A DNA stretch of 64,000 bases from JAWWOW01 sp033851265 (GTDB lineage Bacteria; Actinomycetota; Actinomycetes; JAWWOW01). Positions 15,275 to 24,668 of this stretch are shown in pieces (within the stretch, counting starts at the first letter, position 1; each line of letters starts with the position of its first letter). The notes under the pieces were generated by a model. That model was not told the origin of the DNA and searched no databases. It was given only the letters and a program-made list of their open reading frames with translations. The stretch lies in assembly GCA_033851265.1 (NCBI GenBank), contig JAWWOW010000004.1:248001-312000 (forward strand), given 5' to 3'. Position numbers and translations under genes: made by a program.

Positions 15275-16040
15275 TGAGCCCTCCGGTGGTCTCATCGATG
15301 AGGCGAATGATCTCGCGCGGTCGATCCCAGGGCACGTTGTGCCCCACGCCCGCGAGTTCTTCCCAGCGCGTGTGTGGCGGCATCCGGCCTCTGCTGTGGT
15401 CGCGATGCAGGATCACGGTGTCACGCAGCCCGAATACCACCGTGACCGGCATGGTGAGCTGCGCGCCTTTGGTGAACGGCGAGCCTTCGACCCCGTTCAG
15501 TACGGGAATGAAGCCCGGACTGCTCGAGTACGAGTCGTACAACGCGACGGCCGTATCCGCTGAGATGCCTTTCGGCAGCCTGGCGAACGGCGCGCGACAC
15601 GCGAGTTGGACGAATGGGCGTACTACCCGACGCGACGCTGATGCCGCGAGATGAGTCGCGCGCAGCCGTACCCGCGAGAACCCGGCTTGTCGCTGACCCG
15701 CCCACAAACCCGCCGGAGCGAGGCCGACCACCGCACGGGCGCGACCTAACGCGGCGAGCTCGAAGCCCACATAGCCACCGAGCGAGTGCCCGACGACGGT
15801 CGGTTGCTTCCAATCGAGGTCGTCCAGCAACGTCGCGAGCGCACCGGCAAGTGCTGCTGGGTGTACGGCGGAGCCTGGCAACTGCGTCGATCCACCGAAA
15901 CCGGGGAGGTCGACGGCGAGAACGTCATATCGGTCGGTGAGCAGCGGCAGTAGAGGCTGCCAATAGGCGCCAACGCCGCCGAGGCCGTGAATGAGGAGCA
16001 GAGGTTCGCCGGAGCCACTACGTGTGTACGCAACCGTCAC
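15267..16040 (-). CDS. Alpha/beta hydrolase
   Basis: This 257-residue serine hydrolase has the oxyanion motif LLIHGLGGVGAYW, nucleophile elbow VGHSLGGYVG, an acid in FGLRDTVIL and a His in VGHNVPWDRP. This is a complete triad of the lipase/esterase/haloperoxidase-like group. The GTG start overlaps the DUF2203 stop (GTGA). A longer open frame exists but adds a low-complexity, non-homologous N-terminus. The substrate is unknown. It sits between DUF2203 and a dienelactone hydrolase, both by overlap. Confidence 0.85.
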   Translation of the reverse strand: MTVAYTRSGSGEPLLLIHGLGGVGAYWQPLLPLLTDRYDVLAVDLPGFGGSTQLPGSAVHPAALAGALATLLDDLDWKQPTVVGHSLGGYVGFELAALGRARAVVGLAPAGLWAGQRQAGFSRVRLRATHLAASASRRVVRPFVQLACRAPFARLPKGISADTAVALYDSYSSSPGFIPVLNGVEGSPFTKGAQLTMPVTVVFGLRDTVILHRDHSRGRMPPHTRWEELAGVGHNVPWDRPREIIRLIDETTGGLNG

Positions 16041-16408
16041 GGGAGCCGCCGCCGACCGGGGAAGCCGAGCTCGACCCGGTGGTACCACTCGAGGTCGAGC
16101 TCACCTTCGAGCCAACAGAGCAGTACGTCGTCACCGTCGAGCATGGACGGAAAGTCGACGAGCATCGGCGCCCAACCTTTGAGTTCGATGCCGGCTGACG
16201 TGAACCACGTCAACAACTCGTGCAGTTGGGCCTCGAGTGCTTTCGCTTCCGGAACTCCGCCGAGGGTTGAGCCCTCGCCGGCCGAGATCGACGCGGCAAG
16301 CTCGGCCAAGTCGGCGCGCACTTCGATGACGGAGGCTGCGTGCTCGCGAACCTCGGGCATGAGGCGTCGGGCTTCTTCGATCGTGAACAACTGCCGTTCG
16401 TCGGACAC
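16037..16408 (-). CDS. DUF2203 family protein
   Basis: This 123-residue soluble protein matches DUF2203. It starts FTIEEARRLMPEVREHA, continues through LHELLTWFTSAGIELKGW and ends MLDGDDVLLCWLEGELDLEWYH. The family has no known function. The GTG at 16408 was chosen because it gives the standard start before FTIEEA. It is preceded at 7 nt by TAGACG, one base off the local -10 pattern, so it may have its own promoter 10 nt after gltA. The stop overlaps the following hydrolase gene. Confidence 0.8.
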   Translation of the reverse strand: MSDERQLFTIEEARRLMPEVREHAASVIEVRADLAELAASISAGEGSTLGGVPEAKALEAQLHELLTWFTSAGIELKGWAPMLVDFPSMLDGDDVLLCWLEGELDLEWYHRVELGFPGRRRLP

Positions 16409-16418
16409 CGAGGCGCGT

Positions 16419-17714
<1,296 letters not shown>

Positions 17715-17935
17715 CCGGGGTCTCCTTCGGCGTTCCCGAGCGCATCCTGCCAGTTGACAGGCGTCACTTCGGCGGCGGTAATGCCGCGAGCCGATCTCGG
17801 TCCGCCCCGCTGCGTACCCGCAGCATCACCCCTTGTCACACCGGGTCGCGCGACGGATCTGTGATCGCGTGCGACAATAGGGGTGCATATCGGCGCCGAC
17901 GACGGCCGTTCGGGCCACATCAGGGCACGCGCGCC

Positions 17936-17941
17936 TACCCT
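17936..17941 (+). promoter_or_regulatory. Candidate -10 element for sigA
   Basis: TACCCT lies 7 nt before position 17949, which is also the first base of a perfect 9-bp hairpin. If used, the sigA mRNA would begin with the hairpin. No good -35 was seen. Confidence 0.4.
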
Positions 17942-17948
17942 CGAAGTC

Positions 17949-17974
17949 TGGGCGGGCATTGGGCCGCCCGCCCA
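17949..17974 (+). promoter_or_regulatory. 9-bp perfect hairpin in the sigA leader
   Basis: TGGGCGGGC pairs with GCCCGCCCA around the loop ATTGGGCC. It ends 22 nt before the sigA start codon and leaves the AGAGG ribosome site free. A 5'-terminal stem of this strength could stabilise the mRNA. Confidence 0.6.
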
Positions 17975-17996
17975 CAGAGCCAGAGAGGTACGACGA

Positions 17997-19313
17997 GTGA
18001 CGGTTGAGGACCGGCTGGCGCGATCGAGGCCGGTGGCCAAGGGCGCCAAGAAGGCAGCGGCAGCGCCGAGCAAGGACGCCGACAAGTCCGCCAAGCCTCG
18101 AAAGCCCGCGGTCGCCAAGGCCGCCGCGACCGACGCCGCGCCCGCCACGAAGCCAGCGACGAAGACGGCGGCCAAGACCAAGGACGCCGCCAAGTCCGAA
18201 CCCGGCACGACCGCGGGCCCGGCTAGCGCCGGCAACGGCAAGGTGGGCGAAGACGGCGTCGAGATGGTTGAGGTTGCTGTCGCGGCCGACGGCCTTCCCG
18301 TTGACGCCCAAGAGCCCGACGAGTCCGAGCTCGAGGACGAAGTTCTCGACCTGACCGAGGACGACGAGGACGCTCCCGCCCAGCAGGTCACCTCAGCGGG
18401 CGCGACCGCAGACCCCGTCAAGGACTATCTCAAGCAGATCGGCCGCGTACCCCTGCTGAACGCCGAGCAGGAGGTAGAGCTCGCCAAACGCATCGAGGCG
18501 GGGCTGTTCGCCCAAGAGAAGCTGGCTAACGCCCCGAAGAAGATGTCGCCGCGAATGCGCACCGACCTCGAATGGATCATCGAGGACGGCAAGCGAGCGA
18601 AGAACCACCTGCTCGAAGCCAACCTTCGTCTGGTCGTCTCCCTGGCCAAGCGCTACACCGGCCGCGGCATGCTCTTCCTCGACCTGATCCAGGAGGGCAA
18701 CCTCGGCCTGATCCGCGCCGTCGAGAAGTTCGACTACACCAAGGGCTACAAGTTCTCGACGTACGCGACCTGGTGGATCCGGCAGGCGATCACCCGCGCG
18801 ATGGCCGACCAGGCCCGCACCATCCGGATCCCCGTTCACATGGTCGAGGTCATCAACAAGCTGGCCCGCGTGCAGCGGCAGATGCTGCAGGACCTTGGCC
18901 GTGAGCCAACCCCGGAGGAGCTCGCCAAGGAGCTCGACATGACTCCGGAGAAGGTCGTCGAGGTGCAGAAGTACGGCCGCGAGCCGGTCTCGCTCTCGAC
19001 GCCACTCGGTGAGGACGGCGACAGCGAGTTCGGAGATCTGATCGAAGACTCCGACGCGGTTGTTCCAGCCGACGCGGTCAGTTTCACCTTGCTGCAGGAG
19101 CAACTGTTGTCGGTGCTCGACACGCTCTCCGAGCGGGAAGCCGGCGTTGTGCAGATGCGCTTCGGGTTGACCGATGGGCAACCGAAGACGTTGGACGAGA
19201 TCGGCAAGGTCTATGGCGTGACGCGTGAGCGGATCCGTCAGATCGAGGCGAAGACGATGTCCAAGCTGCGTCACCCGTCGCGCTCACAAGTGCTTCGCGA
19301 CTACCTGGACTAG
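17997..19313 (+). CDS. sigA: Principal RNA polymerase sigma factor (SigA/HrdB)
   Basis: This group 1 sigma-70 factor is 438 residues long and directs housekeeping transcription. Region 1.2 starts PVKDYLKQIGRVPLL, region 2 has the DLIQEGNLGLIRAVEKFDY and TYATWWIRQAI core for -10 recognition, and region 3 follows with RTIRIPVHMVE. Region 4 ends GVTRERIRQIEAKTMSKLRH (-35 recognition). The N-terminus replaces region 1.1 with a Lys/Ala/Pro-rich tail (about residues 14-70) and an acidic patch, typical of HrdB. The GTG start has AGAGG about 8 nt upstream; the frame is open further upstream but runs through the promoter hairpin. Confidence 0.96.
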   Translation: MTVEDRLARSRPVAKGAKKAAAAPSKDADKSAKPRKPAVAKAAATDAAPATKPATKTAAKTKDAAKSEPGTTAGPASAGNGKVGEDGVEMVEVAVAADGLPVDAQEPDESELEDEVLDLTEDDEDAPAQQVTSAGATADPVKDYLKQIGRVPLLNAEQEVELAKRIEAGLFAQEKLANAPKKMSPRMRTDLEWIIEDGKRAKNHLLEANLRLVVSLAKRYTGRGMLFLDLIQEGNLGLIRAVEKFDYTKGYKFSTYATWWIRQAITRAMADQARTIRIPVHMVEVINKLARVQRQMLQDLGREPTPEELAKELDMTPEKVVEVQKYGREPVSLSTPLGEDGDSEFGDLIEDSDAVVPADAVSFTLLQEQLLSVLDTLSEREAGVVQMRFGLTDGQPKTLDEIGKVYGVTRERIRQIEAKTMSKLRHPSRSQVLRDYLD

Positions 19314-19353
19314 CCGCGTCCGATATAACCGGTCCCTGACCTAAGGAGACCGG

Positions 19354-21255
19354 ATGGCCGACGACGTGCCGGCGAAGAAGGCGGCAGCCAAGAAGACGAC
19401 GGCCAAGAAGACGACGGCCAAGAAAGCCTCCGCGAAGAAGGCGCCCGCCAAGAGGGCCACAACGACCCGCGCTGTCGCCAAGCAGGCACCGGAAGAGACC
19501 GTCGTGCTGCCCGCAGCTCCAGAGACGCCAGCTGAACCGCCGCCACCGGCCACTGACACCGCCGCGGCACCAGAGTCGCTAACTGCGGTCGAACGCGTGC
19601 TGCAACTCGACTGGGCCTCGACCGCGCGGATAGCGGTCCCGTCATTGCTCGCGCTGATCGCAGCCGCGTGTGTGGCGTTGACGACGCTGCTGATGTTCGA
19701 CAACCACCGCGGAGACATCTCGATCGGCCCGCAGGCCCGGCCGCCAGTCGGTGATTTCTTCAAGTTCGTTGCAATGGTGTCCGCGATGGCGTTGAACTCG
19801 TCGATCCGCTTCAAGGGCGGCCACGTCAGCCTCATGCCGTTGACGCTGACTGCCCTAGTGCTCGTTGTGTACGCCGGGCTCACCCGCCGCTACCTGAGGC
19901 AGGGTTCGACGGCGGACACCCTTGGCCGGCTGCTCCGCGCATCCCTGCTGTTCGCGGTGCTCGCGACTGTCGTGAGTGTGTTCGGCCGGTTCTCATTCGG
20001 CGGACGCGGTGACCGGGCAAAGATCAGCGTCTCTCCTGGCCAGACCTTCGTGTGGGGCTTCCTGCTCACCGCCGCGGTCGGTGCGCTCGTCGTCTACGGT
20101 CCGGTGCTTGTCGCCCGGGCTCGTGCCGACGAGCGCGTTTGGGCGCGGCTACGCGTGTGGCGGTTGCCGCTGCAGGGGGGTTTGGTCGCACTGGCAGCGG
20201 CGATCGCGCTGGGCGGCCTCGCCTTCATCATTGCGGCCTTTGTCGAGATCTCTAACAACGACGGCAACGTGCTCGACGTGGTTCGTGCGCTCCCGATCAT
20301 CTTCGGGTTCTTCATCAACATCGGTGTCACCGTCGCCGCGCTCGCCATGGGTGACACGGTGTCCGGTGAGGTGGGGGCATTCGGGTCCGGCGGTAACGAG
20401 AAGTTCGGGTACGCCGACCTGCAGGGCGCAGCCGACGGCTATTTCCTGATGTTGCTGTTGCCGGTCGTTGCAACGCTGATCGGAATCAACTGGATGCTGC
20501 GGCACCGTCAAGACGAGAACGTCCGCGACCTGTCGCGCGCGTGCTACCGCATGGCGGTGCCGTTCGCGCTGGGCTGGTTCTTCCTTGCCATCCCGACCAG
20601 GGTGGAGATCGGTGCGGGTGGGGTGGCCGGCGCGCATATCGGTCCGGATCTCTTCCTTGGTCTTGTGCTGGCACTCGGCTGGCCGGGCGTCATCGGTGCG
20701 ATCTACGGCCAATGGTTGCTGCGCCGGGGCGAGACGGCGCCGTTGCCGGCATCGAGGTCAGCGCGACGGATCGCGGTGCAGTTTGCGTGGCTGCCGATAA
20801 CAATCGCTGCACTGCTCGTGATCGGTGCAACGACGGTCGCCGCCGCCGTCCGCCACCAGGACGTGGGCCGATCGACCAGCTTCGGGTCGATCTTCAGTGG
20901 TGAGGTCGGTGACCAGGGCGTCGCACCCGCCCCGCGGTACACCCAGGCGCCGCCAACCTTCTCGGTGCCGCCAATCCCGGTGCCGACGTTGTCGCCAATA
21001 CCCGACCGCGGGCGGGCGCAGGCAAGCTCGCTGCTGTATCAGGCATCGTTCGCGCAGCGCAGTTACCAGGCCCGCAACGGCCGCTATACGACGGACGAGA
21101 GCGAACTAGGCATCCTGACGCCGCCTGACGTCACACTCGACATCGCAAGCGCCGACGCGACGCGGTTCTGCATGACCGCCAGGGCCGACAACGGGACAGC
21201 GGTCTACAGCTACGACAGTGACGTCGGTCGAGTCGTCGACGGGGACAGCTGCTGA
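19354..21255 (+). CDS. Lys-tailed polytopic membrane protein with pilin-like C-terminal domain (paralogue 1)
   Basis: No named family was recognised. The 633-residue protein has three parts. Residues 1-48 are a histone H1-like Lys/Ala tail (repeats of AKK, AAKKTTAKK), followed by a Pro/Glu-rich linker. About ten membrane segments follow between residues 90 and 510 (for example PSLLALIAAACVALTTLL and IGPDLFLGLVLALGWPG). An outer C-terminal domain starts after a Pro-rich linker: LYQASFAQRSYQARNGRYTT, then TRFCMTARADNG and a final Cys. This resembles a type IV pilin head with a D-region disulfide. AAGGAG precedes the ATG. The next gene is a full-length paralogue. Confidence 0.75.
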   Translation: MADDVPAKKAAAKKTTAKKTTAKKASAKKAPAKRATTTRAVAKQAPEETVVLPAAPETPAEPPPPATDTAAAPESLTAVERVLQLDWASTARIAVPSLLALIAAACVALTTLLMFDNHRGDISIGPQARPPVGDFFKFVAMVSAMALNSSIRFKGGHVSLMPLTLTALVLVVYAGLTRRYLRQGSTADTLGRLLRASLLFAVLATVVSVFGRFSFGGRGDRAKISVSPGQTFVWGFLLTAAVGALVVYGPVLVARARADERVWARLRVWRLPLQGGLVALAAAIALGGLAFIIAAFVEISNNDGNVLDVVRALPIIFGFFINIGVTVAALAMGDTVSGEVGAFGSGGNEKFGYADLQGAADGYFLMLLLPVVATLIGINWMLRHRQDENVRDLSRACYRMAVPFALGWFFLAIPTRVEIGAGGVAGAHIGPDLFLGLVLALGWPGVIGAIYGQWLLRRGETAPLPASRSARRIAVQFAWLPITIAALLVIGATTVAAAVRHQDVGRSTSFGSIFSGEVGDQGVAPAPRYTQAPPTFSVPPIPVPTLSPIPDRGRAQASSLLYQASFAQRSYQARNGRYTTDESELGILTPPDVTLDIASADATRFCMTARADNGTAVYSYDSDVGRVVDGDSC

Positions 21256-21372
21256 GAGCACGCAACTGAGCGGCCCGTGCGGTAGTCGGGTGATCTTTGC
21301 GTTTTCCCCCCGAAGAGGCCGGATCCCGATATCGTCGCCCGCGTTCTAGGCGTCCGGTATCGGGGGGTTCGC

Positions 21373-23397
21373 ATGGCTGGGGTGCCGTCCAGTCGTGCTT
21401 CGGCCAAGAAGGCCACTGCACGCACGTCCGCGACCAAGAAGGCAGCCACCAAGAAAGCAGCCGCAAAAAAGAGCGCGGTGAAAAAGACCGCAGCAAAGAA
21501 CGTGGCAACCAAGAGGGCCGCCGCCAAGAAGGCGGCTTCAATCGAGTCCGCCCCCCGGGAGCCGACCCCGGTCGAAGCGCAGGAACCGGATGCCCAGGCC
21601 GTCGAAGCAGCCCGGGTCGAATCGGACTCGCTTGCTATCAACGCGCTGGACTCCTCTCCCACCCTGATCGAACGCGTGCTCGAGGCAAGTTGGCGTACGA
21701 CGCTACGGGTTGCGGTGACGTCCGGACTTGTGCTGATGGCCGTCGCGAGTGCGGTCGCCACCGCAGCCTTGATGACGGACAAAGCATCGTCAGCGGGCAC
21801 GGCTGCCTACGACGCCCATCCCAGTCTGAGTGAATTCGTTCGTCTCGTCGCGATGATTGCCGGCACGGCCTTCGATTCACCCTTGAAGTCCACCGTTGAC
21901 GAGCCGCGCTCATCCGACCTGACAAGCAGTCTTCTCGGAACAACGACAACCTCAAGCACAACGTTCATCCCGCTCACCATCACGGTGATCGTGCTTGGAG
22001 TCTTCGCGCTCATGTGTCGCCGGTACATCCCGCGAGAACGTCCGTCGAACGCAATCGCTGCGACGTTGCGAGCCGGCTTGGTGTTTGCGGGTCTTGCCAC
22101 CGTGCTTACGTCATTCGGGCGGATCTCCCAATCCAGCGGAGATATCCGCATTCACCAAAGCATTTCTGCCACGCACGTCTTCATCTGGAGTTTCATCCTC
22201 AGCTCGGCGGTCGGACTGCTTGTCGTTGGCTGGCCATGGCTCATGGATCGGATCGCACGGTCCGAGCGGCACGGTGCGCGACTCTCGTCGTACCGGTTGC
22301 CGTTGCAGGGTGGCCTGGTCGCGCTGGCGACGGCGGTTGTACTTGGCGGCCTCAGCTTCATCATCGCGGTGTTCATCGATGGCGGTGAGCATGGCGCAAG
22401 CGTTGGGGATGTTGCTCGGCTCTTGCCGATCTTCTTCGGCTTTCTGATGAATATCGGCACTGCCATCATCGGCATTGCCATGGGGGGCAAGCTGTCGGGC
22501 AACTTCGGCGGAATCGCGGACGACGAGGTTTCATTCGGCTTCGCCCATCTGCACGGCCCGTCGATGTTCTACCTCTTCTTGCTCGTGTTGCCGTTGATCG
22601 CATGCCTCACCGGTTTGCGTTGGATCGTGCGGCACCGACGCGGGGAGAGCCCGCGCGCGGTGTCGCGGGCCTGCTATCGCATGGCGGTGCCGTTCGCGCT
22701 GGGCTGGCTTGCGCTCGCGTACGTGGGCCGGATTGGCCTCGACACTGGCAGGCCGATCGGCGGGTTCCATTTCGGTCCGCAGTTATTTGTCGGGTTCTTG
22801 TTGGCACTTGGGTGGTCCGGCCTCCTCGGAGCGTTCTACGGCCGCATCTTGTTGCGGCGTGGGACAAAGTTGGCGGCTCGTTTCCCACGCGCCGCACCCC
22901 GCCGCGGGCCGTCGTGGCTCGTCGTCAGCATCGTGGCGACGGCGATGATCGTTGGGTCAGGTTCGGCCGCCGTGGCCTTGCACGATGACTCAGGCGCCGG
23001 ATCTTCTGCGGTGAACAGCACACCGGAACCCACACCAAGTGAATCGCCACCTGATGTCGGTGAGCTTCTTCCCGATCCGGGGTTGACGGCGCCACCAGCG
23101 GAGCCTCGGTCGGATCCAGTGGGCGACGCCACGGCGCGTGCAGTGCTCACGGCGACGGCGGCAGCCGAGGAGCGGTACCGCACGAAGCACGGCGCATATA
23201 GCTCGTACGACTTCGAGCTCGACAGTTCCCCGGCGCCGGACGGGGTCGCGCTGGTTGTCGCGTATGCCGACTCACGGCGATTCTGCGCGACTGCTTCTTG
23301 GTATGACTCGGACGTGACTTATACGTACGACAGCGCGGTCGGAAAGGTCCAAGAAGGCGATAACTGCGACGACATCAGCGGGAGCTCGACCAACTAA
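21373..23397 (+). CDS. Lys-tailed polytopic membrane protein with pilin-like C-terminal domain (paralogue 2)
   Basis: This tandem paralogue of the preceding gene is 674 residues long and has the same order of parts. A Lys/Ala tail (about residues 8-58, with ATKKAATKKAAAKK) precedes about ten membrane segments and a Pro-rich linker. The C-terminal domain contains EERYRTKHGAYSSYDFEL, RRFCATASWYDSD and a final Cys. Shared blocks include RLPLQGGLVALA, a duplicated CYRMAVPFALGW and an ILLRRG/WLLRRG end. The tail composition differs in detail, so the duplication is not recent. A run of six G precedes the ATG by 5 nt. The function is unknown; a sensor, secretion or envelope role is possible. Confidence 0.75.
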   Translation: MAGVPSSRASAKKATARTSATKKAATKKAAAKKSAVKKTAAKNVATKRAAAKKAASIESAPREPTPVEAQEPDAQAVEAARVESDSLAINALDSSPTLIERVLEASWRTTLRVAVTSGLVLMAVASAVATAALMTDKASSAGTAAYDAHPSLSEFVRLVAMIAGTAFDSPLKSTVDEPRSSDLTSSLLGTTTTSSTTFIPLTITVIVLGVFALMCRRYIPRERPSNAIAATLRAGLVFAGLATVLTSFGRISQSSGDIRIHQSISATHVFIWSFILSSAVGLLVVGWPWLMDRIARSERHGARLSSYRLPLQGGLVALATAVVLGGLSFIIAVFIDGGEHGASVGDVARLLPIFFGFLMNIGTAIIGIAMGGKLSGNFGGIADDEVSFGFAHLHGPSMFYLFLLVLPLIACLTGLRWIVRHRRGESPRAVSRACYRMAVPFALGWLALAYVGRIGLDTGRPIGGFHFGPQLFVGFLLALGWSGLLGAFYGRILLRRGTKLAARFPRAAPRRGPSWLVVSIVATAMIVGSGSAAVALHDDSGAGSSAVNSTPEPTPSESPPDVGELLPDPGLTAPPAEPRSDPVGDATARAVLTATAAAEERYRTKHGAYSSYDFELDSSPAPDGVALVVAYADSRRFCATASWYDSDVTYTYDSAVGKVQEGDNCDDISGSSTN

Positions 23398-23420
23398 GCC
23401 TGGTCATGAGACGGCGGTGC

Positions 23421-23645
23421 TCAGCGCTCTGGGGTAGCGGCCTCTTCTTCAACGCGCTCGGTGTCGTCGTCGATGCGGGCTGCCACCTTGCGCAGGGAGT
23501 CTTCGTGTTCGCGGGCGTGGTGTACGCAGAAGTACAGTTCGCCGCCGCTCTGCAGGGTGACCCGGACATAAGCCCGGGCGCCGCAACGGTCGCACCGGTC
23601 CGCCGCTGTTAGCGGAGTCCGGTCGGGTGCGAGGGTGGCGCTCAC
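23421..23645 (-). CDS. DUF7455 zinc-ribbon-like protein
   Basis: This 74-residue protein, conserved in actinobacteria near hrdB/sigA, contains TAADRCDRCGARAYVRV followed by LYFCVHHARE. This gives Cys-x2-Cys and Cys-x2-His pairs that should bind one zinc, then an acidic helical tail (ARIDDDTERVEEE). Its role is not known. The GTG start gives the standard N-terminus. It is convergent with the second Lys-tailed membrane protein gene. Confidence 0.82.
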   Translation of the reverse strand: MSATLAPDRTPLTAADRCDRCGARAYVRVTLQSGGELYFCVHHAREHEDSLRKVAARIDDDTERVEEEAATPER

Positions 23646-23934
23646 AGGTATTGGGGACCTTTCTCGATCGTCTTCCTGTTGTCGTCTTCTGGTCGGTGGT
23701 ACTTCAGTCTCAACATCTCACGATCTGCCGACGTTCCCGCGACAGGCCCCCGGCGTGTTCGCTGGCGGCGGACACAAAAGGGACATCAGGAACGCACCCG
23801 CGGTAGTCCCTCGCTTTCATAGACGTTGGGGAAGCCCCCATGGTTCGCACCGATCGGTGAGAGATAGATCTCGCCGAAGCATCGACATACCCACTACCCG
23901 CGATGCGACCGCTCGATGCCACGTCAGTCGGTGG
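23646..23934. other. Intergenic region
   Basis: No coding frame or strong repeat is supported in these 289 nt. The only structure noted is a short GAGA/TCTC hairpin near 23860. The stretch must hold the DUF7455 promoter, which was not recognised. Confidence 0.4.
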
Positions 23935-24624
23935 TCAGGTGCGTCCGCAGCGGGAGCAGGCGGTCGGCCGGCCGCTGATCCGCCCGGGTGGAGGGATCGG
24001 CACCAGCCCAGCGCAGGCGGCGTGGCCACATCGCACCGCGTCACCCAGCTGTTCGATCAGCAGCACGCGAGCGGTGGTCCGTCGCGGGGACGGCGGCGAT
24101 GTGGGCTGGCCGTGGGGCCGGTCATCGTGCGGTCGGGGTACGACAACCACGCCGGGGCGGCCGTCCAGGCGGGTATCCGCAGCACCTTTGGTGGCCAGCA
24201 GCAGCAGTGCGGGGTCGACCGCGGCGGGGCGGCGCAGCCGGCGCAGGGCCCGACGAGCCCGCCAAGAGGACGCGGGTAGGGCGATGATCTGCCCGTCGTG
24301 GGTCTCCACGAGGCGGCAGCGCTGACGCCCGCGGCCGGGGCCGAGGCGCACGACAAGCGATGGCACGCGGACGGCGCCGTCCCACCACCCGCGCCGGAAG
24401 CGCACCAGGTCGCCGACCTCGGCGCCTTCTGCGGCAGCGCGCAAATGAGCGCGGGTCAGCCGGTCCCGCAGCTCGGCGTTCGCAGCGGAGTCGCGACGAT
24501 CCGGCGGGAGGAACTCTGGTGACGGCCGCTGGCTGGGGAGCGGGTCCGGTCGGTGCACGACCTGCAGGTCGACGGCTAGGTCGGGGGCGTCGGCACGTCG
24601 CTGGGTCGCCACCATGGCCCTCAT
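23935..24624 (-). CDS. Hypothetical protein with C-terminal Cys/His cluster
   Basis: No family was recognised. The 229-residue frame has a basic N-terminal third and a core that reads like a compact beta domain (VGDLVRFRRGWWDGAVRV, then CRLVETHDGQIIALPASSW). The C-terminus has CGHAACAGLVPIPPP and ends CSRCGRT, a possible zinc site. The central part could be a surface-exposed beta barrel. Competing frames here are Arg/Pro/Ala-rich and look like noise. The start is uncertain (two close ATGs). It lies just downstream of the MFS gene on the same strand. Confidence 0.5.
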   Translation of the reverse strand: MRAMVATQRRADAPDLAVDLQVVHRPDPLPSQRPSPEFLPPDRRDSAANAELRDRLTRAHLRAAAEGAEVGDLVRFRRGWWDGAVRVPSLVVRLGPGRGRQRCRLVETHDGQIIALPASSWRARRALRRLRRPAAVDPALLLLATKGAADTRLDGRPGVVVVPRPHDDRPHGQPTSPPSPRRTTARVLLIEQLGDAVRCGHAACAGLVPIPPPGRISGRPTACSRCGRT

Positions 24625-24668
24625 GCTGGCCGGTTACGGGGGTGCGGCGCGGGACCCGGCCCGGCGTG

